NCBI GenBank assembly: GCA_900553545.1 | Contig: USDP01000003.1 | Coordinates: 1 to 24,899 of the forward strand | Direction of reading: 5' to 3' | DNA from: an uncultured Eubacteriales bacterium | GTDB taxonomy: Bacteria; Bacillota; Clostridia; Oscillospirales; Oscillospiraceae | Length of the DNA stretch: 24,899 bases | Part shown: one piece after another, positions 8,290 through 16,094 of the stretch | Layout: the number at the start of each line of letters is the position of its first letter | Numbering within the stretch: the first letter of the stretch is position 1 | Made by a program: the position numbers and the translations under genes | Notes under the pieces: generated by a model | Database searches by the model: none | What the model saw: only the letters and a program-made list of their open reading frames with translations | Told to the model about the DNA's origin: nothing

Positions 8290-9634
8290 GGTGTTTCCCC
8301 TTTCTGCACGCGTCCAGAAAGCGGACGGCAAAGGATGGATTCGCGTAAAAATGGAAATGCGGATAGCCCGCGTAGAGGGTGTCCGTGGCGAAGACGCACG
8401 GCCAGCTGCGGCCGGAGGGCTTCGCCGCCGTGAAGGCGTCTCCGGTCCGCTCCGCATCCCAGTGGTGGAATTCGTGTGCAGGGATCGACTCTCCCGCGCG
8501 GCAGAGCAGGTTGTCCCGCTCGGCCGTCAGCGTGACGTAGCCAAAGCGTGCGAGCTTCCCGGCATCGAAGCAGCGCCCCGGCAGAAAGCCCACCATCGGA
8601 TGCTCCCCGATGGCCTCTGTCAGGTACATAAAGCCGCCGCATTCGGCAATGCAGGGCAGCCCCGCCTCCAGCGCGGCGCGGACGCTGCTGCACATGGATC
8701 GATTTTCGCTCAGCTGCGCGGCATAGAGCTCCGGATAGCCGCCGCCGAGATAGAGGCCGTCGAGTCCGGCGGGCAAGGCGCTGTCAGAGAGCGGAGAAAA
8801 CGGCACAAGCTCCGCGCCGACCGTCCGGAGCAGGCCGAGGCTGTCTTCATAGTAAAAGCAGAACGCATTGTCCCGCGCAACACCGATGCGCACCGGTGCG
8901 CCGGGCGCTGGAAGCGTCGGCGGCACAACGTCCAGCGCTGGCGCTTCGCGCGCGATGGTCAGCAGCGCGTCCAGATCGATCGTCTGCTCGGCCTCAGCGG
9001 CGAGGCGCTGCATTTTTTCGCGCAGATCTGCGACCTCCGCCGCAGTCACAAGGCCGAGATGGCGGCTTTTCAGCGCGCAGTCCGGCAGATTCGGCAGAAA
9101 GCCGCACGCCTTGACGCCAAGGCGGTCTTCCAGCGCACGCGCGAGCGGCGCGTAGGTCATCGCGGTGCAGCCGTTGAGGATGACGCCGCAGATGCGGTCG
9201 TCCGGCAGAAAGCCCAGAAAGCCGCGTACCGACGCCAGCACCGAGAGTGCCGCGCCGCGCGCGTTCACAACGAGGACCACGGGCGAGACCGTCTTCTGCG
9301 CGAGTTCGTAGGTGCTGGCGCGCGTACTGGTCAGGCCGAGGCCGTCGTAATAGCCCATGACGCCCTCAATGACCGTGACATCACAGCCGGAGGCATTCTG
9401 CGCGAGGAGGAAGCGAAGCGTATTTTCGTCGAAGAAAAACGGATCGAGATTCGAACTTTTGGCCCCGATGATGCGGCTATGGAACATCGGGTCAATATAA
9501 TCGGGGCCGCATTTCGCGGCGGCGACTGAAAGGCCGCGGTTCACGAGCGCCTGTAAAACGGCACAGGTCACGGTCGTCTTGCCGCAGCCGCTGTTCGTCC
9601 CGGCGAGGATCAGACGCGGTAGATTTTGCTGCAT
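8258..9634 (-). CDS. cbiA: Cobyrinate a,c-diamide synthase CbiA
   Basis: 458 residues with two domains. The N-terminal ATP-grasping domain has the P-loop AGTNSGCGKTT at 11-21 and CGPDYIDPMFH at 42-52. The C-terminal class I glutaminase domain has LYLGGGYPELY at 294-304, the nucleophile C332 in AECGGFMYL, and H428 in PHFHFY. It uses glutamine and ATP to amidate the a and c carboxylates. The similar cobyric acid synthase is excluded because that gene starts at 42. The ATG at 9634 is 4 bases after cbiL and has GGAGTGAG upstream. The extreme C-terminus is translated across the start of cbiC. Confidence 0.95.
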   Translation of the reverse strand: MQQNLPRLILAGTNSGCGKTTVTCAVLQALVNRGLSVAAAKCGPDYIDPMFHSRIIGAKSSNLDPFFFDENTLRFLLAQNASGCDVTVIEGVMGYYDGLGLTSTRASTYELAQKTVSPVVLVVNARGAALSVLASVRGFLGFLPDDRICGVILNGCTAMTYAPLARALEDRLGVKACGFLPNLPDCALKSRHLGLVTAAEVADLREKMQRLAAEAEQTIDLDALLTIAREAPALDVVPPTLPAPGAPVRIGVARDNAFCFYYEDSLGLLRTVGAELVPFSPLSDSALPAGLDGLYLGGGYPELYAAQLSENRSMCSSVRAALEAGLPCIAECGGFMYLTEAIGEHPMVGFLPGRCFDAGKLARFGYVTLTAERDNLLCRAGESIPAHEFHHWDAERTGDAFTAAKPSGRSWPCVFATDTLYAGYPHFHFYANPSFAVRFLDACRKGKHHAGTDQTDGH

Positions 9635-9638
9635 AGGC

Positions 9639-10334
9639 TCACTCCGATCGGACAAGAATGGTGGCAAAATAGCTGACATTTTCCGGGATCTCCCGCAGAT
9701 CGCGGAAGACCAGCTCGCCGGGCAGGCCGCAGTCGGCGACCATCGAGGCCCGCTTCAACAGACCTGCGCGCCCCAGCGCTGCAACGGTCTCGTGGATGGC
9801 GGAGCCGGATTTCATCAGCACCTTCGCGCCCGGGAGGGCCAGCGCCGCATCCAGATCGCAGCTCGCCGGAAGGATGTGGAGCGGCTGCTCCATCTCGGTC
9901 AGGCTCTGCCCGAGGCGGGCCGCCACGGCGGCGACGCTCGTCACGCCTGGGAGCATCACGGCCGGAAACCCGTCCCGCTCGATCTCCGCAAAGATGTAAT
10001 ACGCCGTAGCGAAGAGGGCGACGTCACCGAGGTTGACCATCGCAACGTCTCGTCCCTCCCGCAGCTCGGCCTCGACGGCGGACGCCGCCGCGCGGGAGCT
10101 TTCCGCCCGGACGGCCGCGTCATGCGACATCGTGAATCGGAGCGGCAGAACGGATTTTTCGGTCAAATCAACCGCGCCGCGCGCGATATCGAGCGCGAGC
10201 ATCTGGCCGGACGCCGTCTGCGGCGCGGCGATGACAGGCGTGTTCTCCAGAACGCGGACGGCCTGGAGCGTCAGCAGCTCCGGGTCGCCGGGCCCGACGG
10301 AGACGGCATAGAAGGTTCCGGTTTGTTCGCTCAT
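9639..10334 (-). CDS. cbiL: Cobalt-factor II (precorrin-2) C20-methyltransferase CbiL
   Basis: 231 residues of the tetrapyrrole methylase family. The SAM loop VSVGPGDPELLTLQAVRVL starts at residue 11 and is the usual CbiL/CobI form; NLGDVALFATAYYIF, LPGVTSVAAVAARLG and VLMKSGS follow. It adds a methyl at C20, the first committed corrin step after cobalt insertion. The ATG at 10334 forms an ATGA overlap with the ABC ATPase stop and has GGAGGTG upstream. It is the first intracellular biosynthesis gene after the surface and transport genes. Confidence 0.95.
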   Translation of the reverse strand: MSEQTGTFYAVSVGPGDPELLTLQAVRVLENTPVIAAPQTASGQMLALDIARGAVDLTEKSVLPLRFTMSHDAAVRAESSRAAASAVEAELREGRDVAMVNLGDVALFATAYYIFAEIERDGFPAVMLPGVTSVAAVAARLGQSLTEMEQPLHILPASCDLDAALALPGAKVLMKSGSAIHETVAALGRAGLLKRASMVADCGLPGELVFRDLREIPENVSYFATILVRSE

Positions 10335-11110
10335 CTGGCACCTCCGGGGACAAATTCCAAGGAATCGAAGCAGGGATCGTATTTTCCCGGCTCCATGCGA
10401 TAGAGCGCCGCGATATAGTCGGGCGTGAAAATTTCCGAGGGTGGGCCGACGCGGTCGATCCGGTCGCCCGCAACGCAGACGACGGTATCGGAGACGCGGG
10501 CGGCAAGATCCAGCTCGTGCAGGGACATGAGGACGGCGAGGTGCTCCTCGCGCACCATGCGCTTGAGGATGGTCAGCAGCTCCAGCTTGTAGCGGATGTC
10601 GAGAAAACTCGTCGGCTCGTCGAGGACGATGAGCTCCGGCTGCTGGCAGAGGGCCCGGGCAAGCAGGACGCGCTGCCGCTGGCCGTCGCTGATGGACTGG
10701 AAGGGCCGGTCGGCAAAGTCGAGCGCGTCGGTCTCGCGGAGGCTCTGCTCGACGATGGCCTTGTCCTCCGGGCGGAGGACGCCGAGATGGCCGGTGTAGG
10801 GATAGCGGCCGGTGCTGACGACGTCGCGGCAGGTCATGAGCTCGGGGTCCATGCGGGCCGTCATCAGGATGGCCATGCGGCGGGCGACGTCGCCCCGGCT
10901 GCGGCTGCGCATGTCCGCTCCGTCGAGGAAGACTGAGCCGGAAATGGACGGGAGCTGGCCGATGATGGTCTTGAGGATGGTCGACTTGCCGGAGCCGTTC
11001 GGGCCGATGAGCGTGACGATCCTGCCGCGCTGCACCGAGAGGGCGACCTTGGAGATGAGCGTCTTGCCGTTGTAGCCGACGGACAGGGCATCGGTTTGCA
11101 GATAATCCAT
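10331..11110 (-). CDS. ABC transporter ATPase, FecE/BtuD type (corrinoid or metal-chelate import)
   Basis: 259 residues. Walker A GPNGSGKS is at 36-43, the signature ISDGQRQR at 140-147, and Walker B LIVLDEP at 160-166, followed by the D-loop SFLD. The sequence is of the iron-siderophore/B12 importer class. It pairs with the permease immediately upstream, whose stop codon abuts this ATG. A GTG one codon earlier (11113) is possible; AGGGGG is spaced better from the ATG. In a cobalamin-riboswitch operon the cargo is most likely a corrinoid, cobalt chelate or tetrapyrrole; the family alone does not say which. Confidence 0.9.
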   Translation of the reverse strand: MDYLQTDALSVGYNGKTLISKVALSVQRGRIVTLIGPNGSGKSTILKTIIGQLPSISGSVFLDGADMRSRSRGDVARRMAILMTARMDPELMTCRDVVSTGRYPYTGHLGVLRPEDKAIVEQSLRETDALDFADRPFQSISDGQRQRVLLARALCQQPELIVLDEPTSFLDIRYKLELLTILKRMVREEHLAVLMSLHELDLAARVSDTVVCVAGDRIDRVGPPSEIFTPDYIAALYRMEPGKYDPCFDSLEFVPGGAR

Positions 11111-12123
11111 CACTGTGCCCCCTTTCTGTGGAGCATCATATAGATGACGACCGGCGCGCCGAAGACCGCTGTGACGGAGCTGATGCTGACCTCGGTGGGC
11201 GCGAAGGCCGTGCGCGCGATGAGGTCGCAGAACAGGCAGAACGCGCCGCCGCCGAGGAAGCAGGCCGGGATCATCAAAAGCGGCTCTGCGGACTTAAAAA
11301 GGGACTTCATCAGGTGCGGCACGGCGATGCCGACGAAGGAGATCGGGCCGGCAAAGGCCGTGACGCAGGCGGAGAGCACACTGGAAAGTAAGATCAGCGC
11401 CGCACGGAACGCGCGCAGCGGCACGCCGAGATTCTGCGCGTAGACCTCGCCCAGCTGATAGGCCCGGAGGGGCTTGGAGAGCAGGAACGTCAGGATCAGG
11501 GCCGCGCCGCAGACCACGGCCATCGTGCGGACATTGTCCCAGCTCATGCCGGAGAAGGAGCCTAGGGACCACTCGTGCAGGTTGACAATGTTGCTGTCGT
11601 CGGCAAACGTGACGAGAAAGTCCGTCAGCGCGGAGCAGATATAGCCGATCATCACGCCGCAGACGACGAGCAGGCTCATCCGGCGGACGCGCCGCGAGAT
11701 GAGCAGGACAAAGCCCATTGAGAGCATCGCGCCGACAAAGGCCGCTGCGATCAGCGCGGCGGAGGACGACGTGACGCCCCGGCTGAGCAGCAGGATCATC
11801 GTGACCGCGACCGTGAACTTGGCCCCGGACGAGATGCCGAGGACGAAGGGCCCGGCGATCGGATTGTGGAAAAACGTCTGCAGCAGGAAGCCCGAGACGG
11901 AGAGGGCGCCGCCGAGAATCATCGCCGCAAGCAAGCGGGTCAGGCGGATCTTCAGCAGGATGCGGCGCTGCGTGAGGTCGCCGCCGCCGTGGAGAATCGC
12001 CCATATTTCAGACGCGGGGAGCCGGACGCTGCCCGCGAGAAGATTCCAGATCAAAAAGGTAACAAGCAGGACGAGGAGCAGCAGGAAACCGCCCCATCTG
12101 CGAAGTTTGCGGGTATGTTCCAT
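11110..12123 (-). CDS. ABC transporter permease, FecCD/BtuC family
   Basis: 337 residues, strongly hydrophobic, with about nine or ten likely membrane spans after a short basic N-terminus. Diagnostic blocks are R(I)RLTRLLAAMILGGALSVSG, FHNPIAGPFVLGISSGAKF, the EWSLGSFSG region, LGVPLRAFR, and SFVGIAVPHLMK in the cytoplasmic coupling loop. It would form the channel half of an importer with the downstream ATPase and the upstream binding lipoprotein. The ATG at 12123 has GGAGGA upstream and lies 13 bases after that binding-protein gene. Substrate as for the ATPase: inferred from operon context only. Confidence 0.92.
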   Translation of the reverse strand: MEHTRKLRRWGGFLLLLVLLVTFLIWNLLAGSVRLPASEIWAILHGGGDLTQRRILLKIRLTRLLAAMILGGALSVSGFLLQTFFHNPIAGPFVLGISSGAKFTVAVTMILLLSRGVTSSSAALIAAAFVGAMLSMGFVLLISRRVRRMSLLVVCGVMIGYICSALTDFLVTFADDSNIVNLHEWSLGSFSGMSWDNVRTMAVVCGAALILTFLLSKPLRAYQLGEVYAQNLGVPLRAFRAALILLSSVLSACVTAFAGPISFVGIAVPHLMKSLFKSAEPLLMIPACFLGGGAFCLFCDLIARTAFAPTEVSISSVTAVFGAPVVIYMMLHRKGAQ

Positions 12124-12136
12124 GCTGCTCCTCCTG

Positions 12137-13300
12137 TTATGATAATTTTTTTAGGAACCGGAGATCGGCGGCGTCCGGGTTGTTCAAAACGGCGTGGACG
12201 TCGAGGATCATGTCGCCGAGGGCGAGCGATTCCTGATAGAAGTTTTTCGTGATACACCAGACATTGCCGGTCTGGACGGCTTTAAAATCCGCAAACAGCG
12301 GACTTTTGGCGAGCAGCTCATCGATGGAGGTGATCTCGCCGTCGATGGTGCTGTTGTAGATGAGGACGTCGGCGTCCAGGGCGGTGTCGTAAAAAGACTC
12401 CATCTGGATGGTCATTGTGGACAGGGCGTTTTCCTCGCCGCTCTCGTCGAACGAGACATACTCGCCGCCCGCCATACGGATGGCCTTGGCGATATAGTCG
12501 CCGGATTTGCGGACATTGACTGCGCCGGACGTCGTGACATAGAAGAAGGCGACGGTTTTCCCCGTCGGCTCCTGGTCGAGGACGGGCGTAAGTGCGGCGA
12601 TGAGCTCATCATAATATGCGCAGGCCGCGTCCTCTCTGCCGAGCAGGGCGGCATAGAGCTTCAGCCACTCCATGCGGCCCAGCGGCTCCGGCTCGTAGCT
12701 TGAGCGCTCGATGAGCACGGGGATGCCGATGCGCTCGAGCTGCTCGATGACCTCGGGCGTATGGTAGATCATCGTGTTCTCGATGGCAAGGTCGCAGCCC
12801 GCAGCGAGAATCGTCTCATAGTCCGGGGCGGAATATTTGCCCGCGTAGACCATCGTCCCGGCCTGCATCGCGGCCTTGGCCTCGTCGATATACCAATCCG
12901 CCTCCTTCTGGCCGCTGAGGGCGATGGCGTCAATGGCATCCAGCTGCCGGAAATAGTCCATCGCAGCGGTCGCGACCAGATAAATGTGCGAAAGGGGCCG
13001 GGTCAGGACGGTCACATCCGCGGGGACGCCGTCCGGCACGGGCGCGTCCCCGGCGACGACGAGGAATGTTTGATCGTCGCCGATCGTGAGGCGCGTATAG
13101 TCCTCGCCCGCGTAGGAAACAGAAAACTGCGTGGCGTATTGAAGCGGGAGCGTCCGGTCAAACGTCAGGTCGTCCCACGAAACCGCGCTTGCCGGCTCGC
13201 TCTGCGCCGGTTCCGGCGCGGCGGTCTCCTGCTGCGGCGCGGCGCAGGCCGCGAAGGCCAGCAGCAGCGCGGCGAGGAGCGCTATAAAGAGCTTCTTCAT
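12137..13300 (-). CDS. ABC transporter substrate-binding lipoprotein, FecB/BtuF-type
   Basis: 387 residues. A signal peptide with lipobox FAAC puts the lipid-modified cysteine at residue 19, so the protein is anchored outside the membrane. A short Q/E/P/A-rich linker follows, then a periplasmic-binding-protein type III (PF01497-like) fold: DVTVLTRPLSHIYLVATAAMDYF, GCDLAIENTMIY, ERIGIPVLIERSSYEPEPLGR and KPL-like C-terminal helices. This class binds Fe-siderophores, haem or B12. It starts as an ATGA overlap with the NEAT-like gene and is followed by the permease, so the three form one importer with the ATPase. Confidence 0.88.
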   Translation of the reverse strand: MKKLFIALLAALLLAFAACAAPQQETAAPEPAQSEPASAVSWDDLTFDRTLPLQYATQFSVSYAGEDYTRLTIGDDQTFLVVAGDAPVPDGVPADVTVLTRPLSHIYLVATAAMDYFRQLDAIDAIALSGQKEADWYIDEAKAAMQAGTMVYAGKYSAPDYETILAAGCDLAIENTMIYHTPEVIEQLERIGIPVLIERSSYEPEPLGRMEWLKLYAALLGREDAACAYYDELIAALTPVLDQEPTGKTVAFFYVTTSGAVNVRKSGDYIAKAIRMAGGEYVSFDESGEENALSTMTIQMESFYDTALDADVLIYNSTIDGEITSIDELLAKSPLFADFKAVQTGNVWCITKNFYQESLALGDMILDVHAVLNNPDAADLRFLKKLS

Positions 13301-14229
13301 TCGGCAGCGGTCAGCGTCGCAGAATCGAAGTTCAGCGTGTACTCGATCTCATGCGGGGTGCTCATCGCGGTAGTGTCGCCGATGACCGTGAGCTCGGTGT
13401 CAAAGGCCGCGACGGGGATCTCAAATGTGGAGCCAGGCTCGGTCGTGAGGACGTCATAGCGTTCTCCGTCCACGAGCATGTAGTCATATTTGCTGCTGCT
13501 CCAGACGACGGTAGCCACGGCCTTGCCGTCCGCGACGGTCAGCGTGCAGGGAGACTGGATATAAGCCTTGCCGGAGCCGCCTGCGAAGGTCAGCTCGGCG
13601 GTGTAGGTGCCGTCGGCCAGGGCGAGATCGTCGACGGTCTTGCCGGATTCCTCGACGGGAACGGGGTTGGAGACGGAGACCTTGTGGTCGTACCACGTGC
13701 CCTTCTTGCCGATGAGCGCGAGGTCAAATTCCTCGTCCAGCGCAGGCACCGGGATGTCGAAGCCATAGACCTCCTCCGAGAGGCCGTCGGAATAGGTGAC
13801 GGTGTCGGTGGTGGGCTGAAGCAGCTCCGCACCTTCCTTCTGTGCGTCCTCGGCCGTGCCGGGGAACAGATTGAGAATGCTGGTGGAGGCCAGGCTGACA
13901 TGGATGGTCATCGCCCCATCCTTCACAACCAGCGTCCCCTTGCCGTCGCAGGCTTCGTTGGCGTGGAACATGGAGCTGTCGGTGTTGAACTCGGCCGTGT
14001 AGACGCCGTCGGGCAGGGCCGGTTCGGCGGGCTGTTCGGACTCGGCAGGCGTTTTTTCCTCGGTGGGCGCGGTTTCCGTGGTTTCGGGGGTCGGGGTCTG
14101 TTCCGGGGTCTCGGCGGCGTCAGAGGCGCTGGACTCTGTGGGTTTGGTCTCCGCCGGCTTGGCCGCGCAGGCGGTCAGCAGCGCGAGCAGCATCAGCGCA
14201 GCGAGCGCAAGGGCGATGGTCTTTTTCAT
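13297..14229 (-). CDS. Lipoprotein with two NEAT-like beta-sandwich domains, function unknown
   Basis: 310 residues. The signal peptide ends in LLTAC (lipidated C21), followed by a T/E/P-rich spacer to about residue 70. Two related domains follow: domain 1 (72-190), opening LPDGVYTAEF and closing with YDHKVSVS; domain 2 (204-305), opening LADGTYTAEL, with SSSKYDYM at 244-251 and closing HEIEYTLNF. The YTAEx opening, a short SSxY-type segment and the closing hydrophobic strand resemble NEAT haem-binding domains; this is my structural inference, not a proven match. It lies between exported CbiK and the importer's binding protein, in the same riboswitch operon, suggesting a cell-surface metal, haem or tetrapyrrole receptor. 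Start ATG 14229 has AGGAGG upstream; an earlier start at 14277 lacks support. Confidence 0.75.
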   Translation of the reverse strand: MKKTIALALAALMLLALLTACAAKPAETKPTESSASDAAETPEQTPTPETTETAPTEEKTPAESEQPAEPALPDGVYTAEFNTDSSMFHANEACDGKGTLVVKDGAMTIHVSLASTSILNLFPGTAEDAQKEGAELLQPTTDTVTYSDGLSEEVYGFDIPVPALDEEFDLALIGKKGTWYDHKVSVSNPVPVEESGKTVDDLALADGTYTAELTFAGGSGKAYIQSPCTLTVADGKAVATVVWSSSKYDYMLVDGERYDVLTTEPGSTFEIPVAAFDTELTVIGDTTAMSTPHEIEYTLNFDSATLTAAE

Positions 14230-14254
14230 GATGGTTCCTCCTGAATGGCGCTTG

Positions 14255-14285
14255 GCTCCGGGGCAGGTCTTCCCCACCCCGGAGC
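14255..14285 (-). other. Intercistronic hairpin between cbiK and the NEAT-like gene
   Basis: The 71-base gap between cbiK and the next gene contains a perfect 9-bp inverted repeat, GCTCCGGGG / CCCCGGAGC, with a 13-base loop. There is no following T-run, so it is more likely an RNA-stabilising or processing element, or partial attenuator, than a full terminator. Confidence 0.6.
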
Positions 14286-14300
14286 TCAGTTTAAGTCAAA

Positions 14301-15563
14301 TTAGGCGTTCAGCGAGTCGATCACAGCCTTGGTGTGGGCAACGTAGAGCGCCTGCACATCGGCGATCTCGCCGAGGCCGTGGATCTGGCAGTCGACGGTG
14401 AAGCCAGCGGCTTCGAACATGGTCTTCCAGGAATCTTCCTCGGAACCGGCCATATCGTTGTTGGCGTGGTCACCGGCGACGACCATCAGCGGGCGCAGGA
14501 CGACGTTGGTGTAGCCGGCAGCCTTGACAGCTTCGATGACGGCTTCGCAGGCAGTCTCCTCCGGCTCGCCCTCGACGGTGCCGATGAAGACGTTCTCATA
14601 ACCGAGCTGCTGCATCTGGGTCTGCATCTGGCTGTAGGTGACCTTGGCGACGTGCGCGGTGCCGTGACCCATGAACACGAACGCGGTACCGGCGTCCTTG
14701 GCGGCATCAAGGCTCTCGAAGCCGGAATCGGCAACAGCCGCAGCGGTGATGGCCTTGGCAACGGCTTCCTTGTCGGCATTGATGACGGTAGCGTCGGAGC
14801 CGACTTCGCCAAGCAGCGGCTCGGCAATGGAGACGGATTCAAACTTGTCCTTATACTGCTCGATGGCTTCGCACATCTCGTCATACTCTGCGCCATGCAT
14901 CAGGTGCGTCGGCTGGACAACGAGGTTTTTGACGCCGTTGGCGACAGCGCGCTCAAGCGCCTGCTGCATATTATCGATCTTCTCGCCGTCACGCGCCTGA
15001 ACATGGTTGATGATGATCTGCGCGGTGAAGGCGCGGCGGACGGACCAGTCGGGATACGCGGCCTGCAGGGCGTCTTCGATGCCCTTGATGTCGGCAACAC
15101 GGCTGTCATTGTAGGACGTGCCGAAGGAGACAACGAGCAGCTCGTTCTCGCCGATCTCATCCTGATTGCGCGCATCGTCGAGCGAAGCGTCGCCGGTATC
15201 AAGGCCGAAGTAGTCGGGGCTGGCCTCGTCGCCTTCGACAAGCTCCTTCTGCGCGTCGGTCAGGGCGTCCCAGGCGGCCTTGGCCGCTTCGCACTGGGCG
15301 TCGGTGTCATCGGTGCGCTCCTGCACATAGATGGCGTCGATCATGGCAGCGACCTCATCGGCAGCAGCCTGATCCAGCTCTTCCTGAGACGGTTGCGGCT
15401 CTTCTTCCGGGGTTTCTTCTTCGGGGGTGGTCTCTTCGGGGGTAGTGGTCTGTTCGGTTTCTGTGGGGTCTACGGTGGGGGTCTCGTCCGCGCTGCTCTT
15501 GCAGGCGGAGAGGAGGCTCAGCAGCATCACAGCTGCGAGCACGAGCGCGAGGGTCTTTTTCAT
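14301..15563 (-). CDS. cbiK: Exported lipoprotein form of anaerobic cobaltochelatase (CbiK)
   Basis: 420 residues. A signal peptide with LLSAC gives a lipidated C21; a T/E/P-rich spacer runs to about 60; a short helical segment (72-110) with IDAI...AAKAAWDALTDAQKELV resembles repeats of clostridial surface proteins; and the CbiK domain starts near 140 with ENELLVVSFGTSYNDSR. The family's metal-site histidines are visible: H300 in FMGHGTAH and H366 in GDHANNDMAG. CbiK inserts cobalt into sirohydrochlorin. It is the first gene after the cobalamin riboswitch. The puzzle is location: the tetrapyrrole is made in the cytoplasm, whereas this protein should be outside. A periplasmic CbiK (CbiKP) is known in Desulfovibrio. 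Confidence 0.92.
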   Translation of the reverse strand: MKKTLALVLAAVMLLSLLSACKSSADETPTVDPTETEQTTTPEETTPEEETPEEEPQPSQEELDQAAADEVAAMIDAIYVQERTDDTDAQCEAAKAAWDALTDAQKELVEGDEASPDYFGLDTGDASLDDARNQDEIGENELLVVSFGTSYNDSRVADIKGIEDALQAAYPDWSVRRAFTAQIIINHVQARDGEKIDNMQQALERAVANGVKNLVVQPTHLMHGAEYDEMCEAIEQYKDKFESVSIAEPLLGEVGSDATVINADKEAVAKAITAAAVADSGFESLDAAKDAGTAFVFMGHGTAHVAKVTYSQMQTQMQQLGYENVFIGTVEGEPEETACEAVIEAVKAAGYTNVVLRPLMVVAGDHANNDMAGSEEDSWKTMFEAAGFTVDCQIHGLGEIADVQALYVAHTKAVIDSLNA

Positions 15564-15595
15564 GTGAGGTCTACCTCTTTTCTAAAATGTTCTGA

Positions 15596-15627
15596 AAAAT
15601 ATAAAAACAGCTGCGTTGCCGCAGCCG
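15596..15627 (-). terminator. Intrinsic terminator in the cbiK leader (riboswitch expression platform)
   Basis: On the minus strand CGGCTGCG-GCAA-CGCAGCTG forms an 8-bp stem (one G-U pair) with a GCAA loop, at 15608-15627. It is followed by TTTTTATATTTTT. It sits between the riboswitch and the cbiK start, so B12 binding is inferred to switch between termination and read-through. Confidence 0.85.
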
Positions 15628-15651
15628 CTCTCCCTTTCCGTATCGAATGTT

Positions 15652-15670
15652 GTCTTCCAAAGCGGAAGAC
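15652..15670 (-). other. Hairpin between riboswitch aptamer and terminator
   Basis: GTCTTCC/GGAAGAC forms a perfect 7-bp stem with a 5-base loop. The CCGCT at its loop edge could pair with AGCGG at the terminator's 5' arm, making it a candidate part of an antiterminator; this is inference. Confidence 0.45.
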
Positions 15671-15720
15671 CATACAAACTTGCAGGAAGATCGACCCGTG
15701 TGCAGCGGATCCGAGATTCC

Positions 15721-15917
15721 ACGCCAAGGCAGGTCTCCTGACTTCGTTCTTCGCGGCTCTGCCCTTCCCGGTTTCCCAGTGGTAAGGACGCACACACCGG
15801 CCATCTGGCCGGTCCGGCACTTCCTTTGCAGCTCCGCTCCCGTACACAGTGACTGCATCGTTCCGGATTCACACCGGATTCCCTTTTCACCCGCCTTGCG
15901 GTGGACACCTTGGCGCT
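15721..15917 (-). ncRNA. Cobalamin riboswitch
   Basis: On the minus strand the closing stem CGCCAAGG (15915-15908) pairs with CCTTGGCG (15729-15722). The conserved core GGGAATCCGGTGTGAATCCGG is represented at 15883-15863, the CACTGTG segment near 15850, and the 3' conserved block AAGTCAGGAGACCTGCC at 15744-15728. Order and spacing match the class I cobalamin (AdoCbl-type) aptamer. It starts about 25 bases after the likely transcription start and is followed by an intrinsic terminator, so it should turn off the whole cbi/transport operon when cobalamin is abundant. Confidence 0.95.
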
Positions 15918-15946
15918 ACAATTTTATATTGTTTCAGACAGCCCAC

Positions 15947-15974
15947 ATTATAACACACATCGGAAAAGAGTCAA
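15947..15974 (-). promoter_or_regulatory. Sigma-70/SigA-type promoter of the cobalamin operon
   Basis: Minus strand: -35 TTGACT (15974-15969), 16-base spacer, -10 TATAAT (15952-15947), a near-perfect match. Predicted transcription start near 15940, a short distance before the riboswitch. Confidence 0.85.
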
Positions 15975-16045
15975 CCGGAGAAATCGACAGTTTTCCCCGG
16001 TCGGCAGCCGCATTTCCCGGCGAGAATGCCCGAAAACGGGAAAGT

Positions 16046-16072
16046 GCCCGGCGGACACAGGGTCCGCCGGGC
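16046..16072 (-). terminator. Probable terminator of the BMP-family ABC operon
   Basis: Perfect 11-bp stem GCCCGGCGGAC / GTCCGCCGGGC with a 5-base loop, 22 bases after the binding-protein stop. The tail (ACTTTCCCGTTTTC) is only moderately T-rich and contains a second small hairpin (CCCG-TTTT-CGGG, 16040-16029). It separates this operon from the cobalamin promoter. Confidence 0.7.
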
Positions 16073-16094
16073 GCTTTGGGAGTTCCGCAAGAGA

